Assembly (NCBI GenBank): GCA_023395755.1
Contig: JAEWYG010000026.1
Location: 1-15,915 of the forward strand
Length of the DNA stretch: 15,915 bases
Origin: Actinomycetes bacterium
Lineage (GTDB): Bacteria > Actinomycetota > Coriobacteriia > Coriobacteriales > Eggerthellaceae
Direction of reading: 5' to 3'
The position numbers were made by a program, and so were the translations under genes. Below the pieces are notes generated by a model. The model was given only the letters and a program-made list of their open reading frames with translations, did not search any database and had not been told where the DNA came from. Below are positions 1-6,502 of this stretch, piece by piece (the first letter of the stretch is position 1; each line of letters starts with the position of its first letter).

Positions 1-1200
1 GCGCAAGGCTCGCCCCAGAATCTGAACGATTACGATACGGTCGAGCTGCTTGAGCCTGTGGGTATTGATGCAAACGGCAACGTGATTGATGCCGATGACC
101 CTGCGGCGGTACAGACGGTCACGCAGGGGGCTATTCCCCTCGGGCCCCAAGCCAGCCAGGTTGCCATCAAGCAGCTGGGAACGAACGGCGGCGGCTATAA
201 CGGCGTGAACTCGGCAAGTCCGCTTGAGAATCCCACTCCGCTGACGAACCTCATCCAGTGCATATCGCTGCTGCTCATTCCCATGGCCCTTGTATTCAGC
301 TTCGGCCGCTTCGTGGGCGACCGCCGTCAGGCGCGCGCCTTGTTCGCCGCGATGTTCGCCCTGCTCTTGGTGGGGCTGGTGGTTATCGGGTTCTTCGAAC
401 TGGCGGGAACGCCGCAATTGGCGCAGGACGGTGCCGTCTACATGGGTATGACCGACCAGTCGGGCGGCAACATGGAGGGCAAAGAGACGCGCCTGGGCGT
501 AACCGACTCGTCCATCTGGGCTGCTTTCACCACCTCGGTGTCGAACGGCTCGGTCAACTCCATGCACGACAGCTTCACTCCCATCGGCGGCATGATCCCT
601 ATGATCCTCATGGCCCTGGGTGAAATCGCATTCGGCGGCGTGGGTTGCGGCCTGTACTCCATGATCGGATTCGTTATCCTCACGGTGTTCATTGCGGGGT
701 TGATGGTGGGTCGCACGCCCGAGTATCTGGGAAAGAAAATCGGCCCCAAGGAGATGCGTATGGCCATTGTTCTGTGCATTACTACGCCGGTGGTCATCCT
801 GATTGGCGCGGGGGTTATGTGTCTCGACCCCGCTACCGTGGACAGTCTGAACAACGCCGGTGCGCATGGTTTCTCCGAAGTGCTGTACGCCGCGATCTCA
901 GCGGGCAGCAATAACGGCTCGGCGTTTGCAGGTCTAGATGCCAATACGCCGGTGATTAACTCTGTGTTGGGACTGGAGATGTTGGCGAACCGCTTCATAC
1001 CTTTGGCGGCCACGCTCGTTCTTGCCGGAAGCCTTTGCAAGCGCAAGAAGGTGGCGACGAGTGCTGGCACACTTTCTACCAGCAACGCCATGTTTGTGTT
1101 CCTACTTCTTCTGATCATACTGCTGGTTGGTGCTCTCTCGATGTTCCCAGCATTGGCGCTGGGCCCCATCGCGGAGCAACTCCAGATGGTAATGGGTTAG
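1..1200 (+). CDS. kdpA: Potassium-transporting ATPase subunit A, 5'-truncated by window
   Basis: KdpA is the K+-selective pore subunit of the KdpFABC high-affinity potassium pump in the cytoplasmic membrane. Frame 1 is open from the first base, so the true start lies outside the window; about 399 codons remain of a family norm near 560. Three of the four pore-loop filter regions can be seen: GTNGGGYN (coded at 178-201), SNNGSAFAGL (907-936) and LAGSL (about 1021-1035). Long hydrophobic stretches lie between them, and the tail LSMFPALALGPIAEQL is typical of the KdpA C-terminus. The stop TAG (1198-1200) lies 16 bp before kdpB, as expected for one operon. The identification is very secure; only the missing N-terminal part (first filter and any kdpF upstream) cannot be judged. 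Confidence 0.97.
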   Translation, partial: AQGSPQNLNDYDTVELLEPVGIDANGNVIDADDPAAVQTVTQGAIPLGPQASQVAIKQLGTNGGGYNGVNSASPLENPTPLTNLIQCISLLLIPMALVFSFGRFVGDRRQARALFAAMFALLLVGLVVIGFFELAGTPQLAQDGAVYMGMTDQSGGNMEGKETRLGVTDSSIWAAFTTSVSNGSVNSMHDSFTPIGGMIPMILMALGEIAFGGVGCGLYSMIGFVILTVFIAGLMVGRTPEYLGKKIGPKEMRMAIVLCITTPVVILIGAGVMCLDPATVDSLNNAGAHGFSEVLYAAISAGSNNGSAFAGLDANTPVINSVLGLEMLANRFIPLAATLVLAGSLCKRKKVATSAGTLSTSNAMFVFLLLLIILLVGALSMFPALALGPIAEQLQMVMG

Positions 1201-1216
1201 GCAGGGGGAAGGGAAA

Positions 1217-3322
1217 ATGACAACTGCAACGAAGGAAACCTCTATGAACACCCAGGCAATGCGCGCTGTGCGCGACGCATTTGCAAAGCTCGCTCCGCGC
1301 GAGCAGGCAAAGAACCCCGTCATGCTGATGGTCTACCTATCGGCCGTCCTTACACTGATCCTGTTTGTACTGTCGCTGTTTGGCATCTCGGACTCTCAAT
1401 CTGGCTTTATCTTGGCGATCTCTGTAGTACTATGGCTTACGGTACTGTTCGCTAACTTTGCCGAGGCACTGGCGGAGGGACGTGGTAAGGCCCAAGCGGA
1501 TTCCTTGCGTGCGGCAAAGCGCGATGTGGAAGCCCATAAGCTCAACGAGGGCCTCGTGGCGAAGGGCTTCCATGAGGACGATCCGGCCACGTTCTTCCAT
1601 CTGCAGGCGGAGGAAGTGAACTCGGCTTGCCTCAAGAAGAAGGATATGTTCTTTGTGGCTACAGCTGAGCAGATCCCTGCTGACGGTGAGGTGGTTATGG
1701 GTGCTGCATCGGTAGATGAAAGCGCCATCACCGGCGAATCGGCCCCAGTTATTCGCGAATCTGGCGGCGATCGCTCGGCCGTGACCGGTGGCACTACGGT
1801 GCTTTCCGATTGGCTAGTTGTGCGCGTGACGGCCGATGTAGGCCACAGCTTCCTCGATCAGATGATTGCCATGGTGGAGTCGGCCGCCCGCAAGAAGACA
1901 CCGAACGAGGTTGCGCTCGAGATACTGCTAGTAGCTTTGACTATCGTATTCCTTATCGTAGCCGTGTCGCTGTTCACCTTCAGCGGCTTCACGGCTGGCC
2001 TGGGCGATCTGTCGAACCCCACAACCATCACCTCCTTGGTCGCCCTGTTCGTCTGCCTGGCGCCCACAACTATCGGCGCGCTGCTCTCCGCCATCGGCAT
2101 TGCTGGCATGAGCCGCCTGAATCGCGCCAACGTGCTGGCCATGAGCGGTCGCGCGGTCGAGGCCGCGGGCGATGTGGATGTGCTGCTGCTGGACAAGACG
2201 GGCACCATCACGCTGGGTAACCGCCAAGCCGCCGAGTTCATCCCGGTGGACGGCGCTACCGAGCGCGAGGTGGCCGATGCTGCTCAGCTAGCAAGTCTTA
2301 CCGACGAGACGCCCGAAGGTCGCAGTATCGTGGTGTTGGCGAAGGAGCGCTTCGATATCCGCGGTCGCGAGCTGGAGGGCTCGGGTATGGCGTCGGTGCC
2401 GTTCACCGCGCAGACCCGCATGAGTGGTGCGGATTTCGACGGCCACGAGATACGTAAAGGCGCAGCCGATGCGGTGCGCGCTTACGTCGAGGCCGCAGGC
2501 GGCGTGTATAGCACCGCCTGCACACTGGCCGTCGAGGAGATTTCGCGTGCCGGCGGCACCCCGCTTTTGGTGGCACGCGACCATCGTATCCTGGGAGTTG
2601 TTTATCTTAAGGACATCGTGAAGCAAGGCATTAAAGAAAACTTTGCCGACCTGCGCACGATGGGTATTAAAACAGTCATGATTACTGGTGATAACCCCAT
2701 GACGGCTGCCGCTATTGCTGCTGAAGCTGGAGTGGATGATTTTATTGCTGAGGCTACCCCCGAGACTAAACTAGAGGCCATCCGTCAGTATCAAGCTGAT
2801 GGGCACATGGTGGCTATGACGGGTGACGGCACGAACGACGCTCCGGCGCTCGCCCAGGCCGACGTGGCCGTGGCTATGAACAGCGGTACGCAGGCCGCTA
2901 AAGAGGCCGGTAATATGGTTGATTTAGATTCGTCGCCAACAAAGCTTATTGATATCGTGCGCATTGGTAAGCAGTTGCTTATGACACGCGGATCGTTAAC
3001 CACCTTCTCTATTGCAAACGATCTCGCAAAATATTTTGCTATTATCCCCGCCTTGTTTGTGCCGCTTTATCCCGAGCTTACCGCACTGAATGTCATGCAT
3101 CTGGGCAGTCCGCTTTCGGCTATTATGGCCGCCGTTATTTACAATGCACTTATTATTGTCGCCCTTATTCCCTTAGCTTTACGGGGAGTGAAGTATCGCG
3201 AAGCTTCTTCTCAGAGCCTGCTTACCCGCAATTTATTGGTATTCGGTTTGGGCGGCATTGTTCTGCCCTTCGTGGCCATTAAGTTGCTCGACACTCTCAT
3301 GGTTCTTGTGGGAGTGGTGTAA
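1217..3322 (+). CDS. kdpB: Potassium-transporting ATPase ATP-binding subunit B (P-type ATPase)
   Basis: KdpB hydrolyses ATP to drive K+ import through KdpA. The 701-aa product is slightly longer than the E. coli protein (682). Motifs in order: actuator loop TGES at 172-175 (its Ser is the inhibitory phosphorylation site known from E. coli), DKTGT at 326-330 (D326 is the phosphorylated aspartate), nucleotide-domain KGA near 414, hinge TGDGTNDAP at 535-543, and the TM5 charged pair D602/K605 in IANDLAKYFAIIP. The actuator domain is unusual: residues about 110-137 hold extra sequence, and the common KGD...AGD-IP stretch reads KKD...TAEQIP (141-154). The start is ambiguous: ATG 1217 follows a GGGGGAAGGG purine run, while ATG 1244 (nine codons later) follows AAGGAA at good spacing. 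The last third looks more AT-rich at third positions than the first, by eye. Confidence 0.97.
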   Translation: MTTATKETSMNTQAMRAVRDAFAKLAPREQAKNPVMLMVYLSAVLTLILFVLSLFGISDSQSGFILAISVVLWLTVLFANFAEALAEGRGKAQADSLRAAKRDVEAHKLNEGLVAKGFHEDDPATFFHLQAEEVNSACLKKKDMFFVATAEQIPADGEVVMGAASVDESAITGESAPVIRESGGDRSAVTGGTTVLSDWLVVRVTADVGHSFLDQMIAMVESAARKKTPNEVALEILLVALTIVFLIVAVSLFTFSGFTAGLGDLSNPTTITSLVALFVCLAPTTIGALLSAIGIAGMSRLNRANVLAMSGRAVEAAGDVDVLLLDKTGTITLGNRQAAEFIPVDGATEREVADAAQLASLTDETPEGRSIVVLAKERFDIRGRELEGSGMASVPFTAQTRMSGADFDGHEIRKGAADAVRAYVEAAGGVYSTACTLAVEEISRAGGTPLLVARDHRILGVVYLKDIVKQGIKENFADLRTMGIKTVMITGDNPMTAAAIAAEAGVDDFIAEATPETKLEAIRQYQADGHMVAMTGDGTNDAPALAQADVAVAMNSGTQAAKEAGNMVDLDSSPTKLIDIVRIGKQLLMTRGSLTTFSIANDLAKYFAIIPALFVPLYPELTALNVMHLGSPLSAIMAAVIYNALIIVALIPLALRGVKYREASSQSLLTRNLLVFGLGGIVLPFVAIKLLDTLMVLVGVV

Positions 3323-3406
3323 CTCTAAGCGTTTCGTAGTGTAGTAGAAAAATGAGTGATCAAAAAACCAGTGATAAAGACGAGAGAGTAAAAGAAAGGA
3401 TCGATC

Positions 3407-4006
3407 ATGAAACAGGCGAAAACATGGGGGAGTGCAGCAGTATTCTTTCTCGTGATGACGCTTCTCTGTGGTGTTTTGTATACTGCTGTGTGTACAGGGA
3501 TTGCGCAGCTATTCTTTCCATACCAAGCAAACGGCTCTATTATTGAAGTTGATGGGAAGAAGTATGGAAGCGAGTTGCTTGGACAGAACTATTCGGAACC
3601 CGACCATTTGTGGGGGCGGTTGACGAACATGAACGCCTCAATATTTAGTGACGATAACGGCAATCCAATTATGTGGTATGGTCCATCAAACCTGAGTCCG
3701 GCTAGTGCGGAATTCGAGGCGGTTGTGCGTAACCGTATCGAGCAGATACACAGTACTCATCCCGAGCGAGGAAACGAGCCTATTCCGAGCGATTTAGTAA
3801 CGTGTTCGGGTAGTGGTCTTGATCCTCATATTTCTCCCGCGGCCGCCGATTATCAAGTGGAGCGTTTAGCGAAAAATACTGGGAAAAGTGAATCGGAGAT
3901 CCGCTCCATTATCGAACGCTGCACCGAGAAGCCCCAATTGGGTATTTTTGGAGATGCTCGCGTGAATGTGCTGAAGGTAAACCTTATGCTTGAGGATATT
4001 CTGTAA
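3407..4006 (+). CDS. kdpC: Potassium-transporting ATPase subunit C
   Basis: KdpC is the single-span accessory subunit that stabilises the KdpFABC complex and assists ATP use by KdpB. The 199-aa product has one N-terminal membrane segment (about residues 8-31). The family's conserved blocks follow: GSELLGQNY, HLWGR, NLSPAS, PIPSDLVTCSGSGLDPHISP, and a tail ending VNVLKVNLMLEDIL that matches the KdpC style. The start at ATG 3407 is set by AAAGGA eight bases upstream; a TAA at 3389-3391 in the same frame rules out a longer N-terminus. The gene sits 84 bp after kdpB, a wider gap than kdpA-kdpB. Its codons look more AT-rich than those of kdpA. The TAA stop overlaps an ATG (4006-4008) that opens only an 11-codon frame. 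Confidence 0.95.
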   Translation: MKQAKTWGSAAVFFLVMTLLCGVLYTAVCTGIAQLFFPYQANGSIIEVDGKKYGSELLGQNYSEPDHLWGRLTNMNASIFSDDNGNPIMWYGPSNLSPASAEFEAVVRNRIEQIHSTHPERGNEPIPSDLVTCSGSGLDPHISPAAADYQVERLAKNTGKSESEIRSIIERCTEKPQLGIFGDARVNVLKVNLMLEDIL

Positions 4007-4078
4007 TGGGAAATGATATCTTTGAAGAAATAGGCGCGTAGTGGCCAAAGGGTGAGTAAAGCGAGCTTCCTCTACCCC

Positions 4079-4100
4079 AAGTGTTTCACGTGAAACACTT
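4079..4100. promoter_or_regulatory. parS centromere site (perfect 16-bp consensus)
   Basis: Positions 4082-4097 read TGTTTCACGTGAAACA, which is identical to the widely conserved bacterial parS consensus bound by ParB (Spo0J). The palindrome continues for three more pairs on each side, giving a perfect 22-bp dyad. ParB loads here and recruits condensin and ParA-driven origin segregation; such sites usually cluster near oriC. It lies downstream of kdpC in non-coding DNA. As RNA the same dyad could form a 9-bp hairpin with a short U-run, so it might also weakly terminate kdp transcription; that part is inference. Confidence 0.9.
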
Positions 4101-4201
4101 TTGCGAAATAGCAAACAATTGCAGCTTTGGCTGGCACTTTTGAAGAAACGCCGAATAACTAAGTGTTTCTCGATTACCTGTAGCAGGAAGCCCTACACTG
4201 A

Positions 4202-4222
4202 GTGTTAATGAAGAATTAACAC
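4202..4222. repeat. Perfect inverted repeat upstream of the acidic orphan gene
   Basis: GTGTTAAT at 4202-4209 and its exact complement ATTAACAC at 4215-4222 are separated by five bases. An AT-rich dyad of this size, 54 bp before the start codon, could be a repressor operator or an RNA hairpin in the 5' leader. The sequence alone does not say which. A weak -10-like TACACT lies just upstream at 4194-4199. Confidence 0.45.
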
Positions 4223-4226
4223 CGTT

Positions 4227-4252
4227 TCGAACCATCGTAGCTTTTGGTTCGA
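4227..4252. repeat. Second inverted repeat in the leader of the acidic orphan gene
   Basis: TCGAACCA at 4227-4234 pairs exactly with TGGTTCGA at 4245-4252 across a 10-base loop. It begins five bases after the previous dyad and ends ten bases before the Shine-Dalgarno region of the following gene. Two tandem stems directly upstream of one small gene suggest a structured leader or paired operator sites. No known riboswitch or leader class was recognised. Confidence 0.45.
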
Positions 4253-4275
4253 TGACCCACTGAAAGGAAAAAGCA

Positions 4276-4800
4276 ATGGTAGACCGTGTGGTAGAAAGTT
4301 CTGATGTAGAGGTTCCTGAAATTCCAGAGACTCTTGAGAAAGTTTTACTCTTCGTGCTTGAAGAGGCGAAAGAGAAGTTAACCCAGGGTTCCGACGTGGT
4401 GCCCTTTACGGCTTTGGTAGTAAAAGAGAATTTATTTATTGAAAATCATCCGGGCGAGTCGGCGGAAGAGTGCTTTGGTTTTGCGCGTCATACGGTGGAG
4501 CACGCTCGCGGCGCTGAGGCATATGCCTTGTGCTACGACGGCTATATCGAAGTGGACGATGATACGAAGGACGCTTTAATTGCTGAAGGTGGTATTCCTG
4601 GCGAGGATGAAGGCGTTGCGATCGGCTTCTTGTATACGATGGACGAGAACGGACAGCCCACGTTTGAAGCAGAACCTGCCTATATTGGTGAGGCACCGAA
4701 TTTTATGGAAAACCTCAAGGAGGCTGCCGAGTATGGTGACGACGAAATTGAGGAAAAATATCTCGACGAAGAGATAGAAGACGAGGACGAAGAGAATTAG
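4276..4800 (+). CDS. Strongly acidic protein of unknown function between two parS sites
   Basis: I do not recognise a named family. The 174-aa product starts at ATG 4276, with AAAGGAAA upstream at suitable spacing. It has no signal peptide and no membrane segment, so it is probably cytosolic. A mixed alpha/beta-looking core (about residues 40-145, including VPFTALVVKENLFIENHPGE and GFARHTVEHARGAEAYALCY) is followed by a highly acidic tail of Glu/Asp runs ending in DEDEEN. The low predicted charge and the DNA-mimic-like tail could suit binding to a basic partner, but that is speculation. It is flanked by parS sites about 180 bp before and 77 bp after. Two dyads precede it and a strong terminator follows, so it looks like its own transcription unit. 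The coding reality is well supported by the RBS and protein-like composition; the function is unknown. Confidence 0.8.
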   Translation: MVDRVVESSDVEVPEIPETLEKVLLFVLEEAKEKLTQGSDVVPFTALVVKENLFIENHPGESAEECFGFARHTVEHARGAEAYALCYDGYIEVDDDTKDALIAEGGIPGEDEGVAIGFLYTMDENGQPTFEAEPAYIGEAPNFMENLKEAAEYGDDEIEEKYLDEEIEDEDEEN

Positions 4801-4865
4801 TCGCAGGAAGCTTCGTTAAAGACGCATTACCTGGTGCGATTGACTGGGATAGTGCCCAGGTGAGA

Positions 4866-4903
4866 GTCACTGGGAGTGTTTCACGTGAAACGCTCCCAGT
4901 GAC
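4866..4903. repeat. 38-bp near-perfect inverted repeat with a parS core
   Basis: The arms 4866-4884 and 4885-4903 are complementary at 18 of 19 pairs; the one exception is T4877/G4892, a wobble pair if transcribed. The core is the parS-like palindrome described separately. The outer arms (GTCACTGGGAG and its complement) are not part of the parS consensus. As RNA it would form a very long hairpin about 65 bases downstream of the acidic orphan gene, with a TTTTT run some 13 bases further on. Confidence 0.8.
4877..4892. promoter_or_regulatory. parS centromere site (one mismatch)
   Basis: TGTTTCACGTGAAACG matches the parS consensus at 15 of 16 bases; only the last base differs. It lies about 795 bp from the perfect site at 4082-4097, in intergenic DNA. 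Two sites this close make a chance origin very unlikely and fit an origin-proximal ParB loading zone. Confidence 0.87.
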
Positions 4904-4948
4904 CAGCTGTAATAATTTTTAAGGCACAAAATGATATTGTGTAATTAC

Positions 4949-4982
4949 ACGCCAACCATCAAGCTGATGGTTGGCGTTTTTT
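4949..4982 (+). terminator. Strong rho-independent terminator
   Basis: A perfect 12-bp stem (4949-4960 with 4966-4977), a five-base loop AAGCT and a run of six T (4977-4982) make a textbook intrinsic terminator. It lies about 150 bp after the acidic orphan gene and presumably ends that transcript before the rpsF regulatory region. Confidence 0.9.
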
Positions 4983-5301
4983 AAGATAGCTAAAAGTTAT
5001 TATTTTGGGAATTATTTTTATGATTTTGTCGGCATTGAATGTTCGATGACTAGATTGCTGGATTAGTGTCATATTAAAACGGTTTTAGTCCGATTTGATT
5101 ACGGTGGATTCGCAAGGTTGCGTTGCTATACTGCGGCCCAAGAGAAGTTCAGCGGATGAGTGGGATTGCGAGGCGGGGCAAACGGCCCGAAGCAGGAAAT
5201 CGCCTTAGTCAACAGATGCTTTGCCGTCATCTTGAGGAAGTCTTTCTGCGAGCTAAACATGGTGAAAGCATGTGCGAACAGATAAAGAGACGAAGTTTCC
5301 C
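4983..5301 (+). other. Unexplained hairpin-rich intergenic region; possible small RNA
   Basis: No gene is recognised between the terminator and the rpsF promoter. The first ~100 bp are AT-rich. A possible promoter (TGGATT 5105-5110, 16-bp spacer, TATACT 5127-5132) would start an RNA near 5139. Successive small stems follow: 5168-5171 with 5200-5203, enclosing 5176-5179 with 5185-5188; 5214-5218 with 5228-5232; and 5257-5261 with 5269-5273. A last stem, CCTTGT 5300-5305 with ACAAGG 5311-5316, is followed by TATTTT and could end an RNA of about 180 nt. An open frame from ATG 5156 would give a basic 51-aa peptide, but it has a weak RBS and no recognised motif. I compared it by memory with RNase P, tmRNA, SRP RNA, 6S and common riboswitches and saw no match. 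Confidence 0.3.
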
Positions 5302-5330
5302 TTGTGGCTGACAAGGTATTTTGCTAGAAT
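5302..5330 (+). promoter_or_regulatory. Promoter of the rpsF-ssb-rpsR-rplI operon
   Basis: A -35 box TTGTGG (5302-5307), a 17-bp spacer and a -10 box TAGAAT (5325-5330) preceded by TGC, an extended -10 element. The start site would fall near 5337, leaving a leader of about 68 nt before rpsF. The -35 box overlaps the left arm of a small hairpin (5300-5316). Confidence 0.6.
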
Positions 5331-5345
5331 AGGCAAGCTATTCCT

Positions 5346-5379
5346 GCTCCGGGTTAACTGCCTTCACCAGCCCCGGGGC
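5346..5379 (+). promoter_or_regulatory. Stem-loop in rpsF leader, candidate S6:S18 autoregulatory element
   Basis: In the rpsF 5' leader, 5346-5353 (GCTCCGGG) pairs with 5372-5379 (CCCGGGGC) in an 8-bp stem with one G-U pair and an 18-base loop. CCG triplets lie at 5349-5351, 5373-5375 and 5379-5381. Many bacteria carry an rpsF-leader motif with an unpaired CCG bound by the S6:S18 complex for feedback control. Position and sequence flavour fit, and rpsR is in the same operon. I could not fold the RNA properly, so identity with that Rfam motif is an inference. Confidence 0.4.
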
Positions 5380-5404
5380 CGCAAAGACCAAAGGAGGTGA
5401 GCTG

Positions 5405-5698
5405 ATGAAGGCTTATGAATTGCTGTTTTTTGTCGCTCCGTCTATCGACGAAGAATCCCGCGCCGCTGTTATGAAGCGTATCGAGACCACGATCGCTGAA
5501 GGTCAAGGTACGGTTGACAACGTCGACAACTGGGGCAAGCGTAAACTCGCTTATGAGATCAACGGTCTAACCGACGGTGACTACACTCTCATCGATTTCC
5601 ATGCTGATCCCACTAACGTGGCTGAACTCGATCGCGTTCTTCGCATCAATGACGCGGTTGTGCGTCATATGATCGCTAAGCGTACCGATCGCGATTAA
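5405..5698 (+). CDS. rpsF: 30S ribosomal protein S6
   Basis: S6 is a small-subunit platform protein that pairs with S18. The 97-aa product has the normal length and the family's opening MKAYELLFFVAPSIDEE, the WGKRKLAYEI block and the DFHADP/LDRVLRINDAVVRHM C-terminal half. The start is fixed by one of the best Shine-Dalgarno sequences in the window, AAAGGAGGTGA at 5390-5400. It heads the rpsF-ssb-rpsR-rplI operon; a GC-rich stem (5713-5718 with 5726-5731) lies in the 56-bp gap to ssb and lacks a T-run, so it may modulate or protect the mRNA rather than terminate it. Confidence 0.97.
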   Translation: MKAYELLFFVAPSIDEESRAAVMKRIETTIAEGQGTVDNVDNWGKRKLAYEINGLTDGDYTLIDFHADPTNVAELDRVLRINDAVVRHMIAKRTDRD

Positions 5699-5754
5699 CC
5701 GCACGTGGCATAGGGCGGGCAAAGGCCGCCCCAGCATGAGAAGAGGTAGAAGAC

Positions 5755-6204
5755 ATGAGCATTAACCGAGTTATCATCAGCGGGAACCTAACGCGCGACC
5801 CCGAACTGCGCAGCACTGCGGGTGGTTTGCCTGTGCTGGGCTTTGGTGTGGCCGTAAACGATCGCCGCAAAAATCAGCAGACTGGTGAGTGGGAAGATTA
5901 CCCCAATTTCATCGACTGCACTATGTTCGGCGCGCGTGCTGAGAGCCTTTCCCGTTTCCTATCTAAGGGCACCAAGGTGTCTATCGAAGGTAAGCTCCGC
6001 TGGAGCCAGTGGGAGCGTGAGGGTCAGAAGCGCAGCAAGATCGAGGTGATCGTTGATGAGCTTGAGTTCATGTCGAGCCGCAACGATTCGTCGTCTTATG
6101 GCGGCGGTCATACGGGCGGCTACTCCGCTCCGGCGGCGGCTCCTATGGCCGCACCGGTGGTTGATGCCTCTTCTTCGGTTTACGATGAAGACATCCCGTT
6201 TTAA
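5755..6204 (+). CDS. ssb: Single-stranded DNA-binding protein
   Basis: SSB coats single-stranded DNA in replication, recombination and repair and recruits partner enzymes through its C-terminal tip. The 149-aa product begins MSINRVIISGNLTRDPELR, the standard start of the OB fold (about residues 1-107). It then has a short Gly/Ser/Ala/Pro-rich linker and the acidic tip DEDIPF. ATG 5755 follows AGAGGTAG at suitable spacing. Placement between rpsF and rpsR is the common bacterial arrangement. This linker is short compared with many SSBs. Confidence 0.97.
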   Translation: MSINRVIISGNLTRDPELRSTAGGLPVLGFGVAVNDRRKNQQTGEWEDYPNFIDCTMFGARAESLSRFLSKGTKVSIEGKLRWSQWEREGQKRSKIEVIVDELEFMSSRNDSSSYGGGHTGGYSAPAAAPMAAPVVDASSSVYDEDIPF

Positions 6205-6226
6205 GCGATACTGAAAGAGGTTTGAA

Positions 6227-6487
6227 ATGTCCGATTACGCGAAGCAGCCGCGTCGCAAGTTCTGCCAGTTCTGCAAGGACGATGCGCAGTACATCGACTA
6301 CAAAGACACGCAAATGCTGCGTAAATACGTTACCGACCGCGGAAAGATTAAGCCGCGTCGCGTGACGGGTGCCTGCACCCAGCATCAGCGCGATGTCGCG
6401 AACGCTATCAAGCGTGCCCGCGAAATGGCCTTAATGCCCTACGCGGTACCCGCCGTCAGCGGCCGCGGCGACCGTCGCAGCCGTTAA
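6227..6487 (+). CDS. rpsR: 30S ribosomal protein S18 (zinc-binding form)
   Basis: S18 binds the 30S platform together with S6. The 86-aa product carries the expected core, KDTQMLRKYVTDRGKIKPRRVTG followed by QRDVANAIKRARE. It has the metal-ligand set of the C+ type of S18: C13 and C16 in FCQFC, plus C50 and H53 in ACTQH. Other bacteria often encode a Cys-free paralogue used under zinc limitation; none is seen here. It lies 22 bp after ssb and 15 bp before rplI. Confidence 0.96.
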   Translation: MSDYAKQPRRKFCQFCKDDAQYIDYKDTQMLRKYVTDRGKIKPRRVTGACTQHQRDVANAIKRAREMALMPYAVPAVSGRGDRRSR

Positions 6488-6502
6488 GGCGAAGGAGGAA
6501 CT

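Noticed and set aside
438..1169. 243-codon - strand open frame
   Set aside because: Antisense shadow of kdpA; the + strand frame has all KdpA motifs.
3352..3546. 64-codon + strand frame between kdpB and kdpC, overlapping the start of kdpC
   Set aside because: No convincing RBS; most of it is an out-of-frame reading of kdpC, and the peptide resembles no KdpF-like membrane peptide.
3866..4114. - strand frame across the kdpC end and the parS site
   Set aside because: It is the antisense of kdpC and runs through the parS palindrome; no RBS and no recognisable protein.
4159..4175. Half-match to parS (AAGTGTTTC followed by TCG)
   Set aside because: Only the left arm matches; the symmetric right arm is missing.
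5228..5250. GAGGAAGTC-like string resembling an RNase P RNA core
   Set aside because: The match is short, the other universal RNase P regions are absent, and the available span is too small.
5126..5314. 62-codon - strand frame in the rpsF upstream region
   Set aside because: Overlaps a + strand frame of the same length, lacks a good RBS and has no motif; the region looks more like structured RNA or regulatory DNA.
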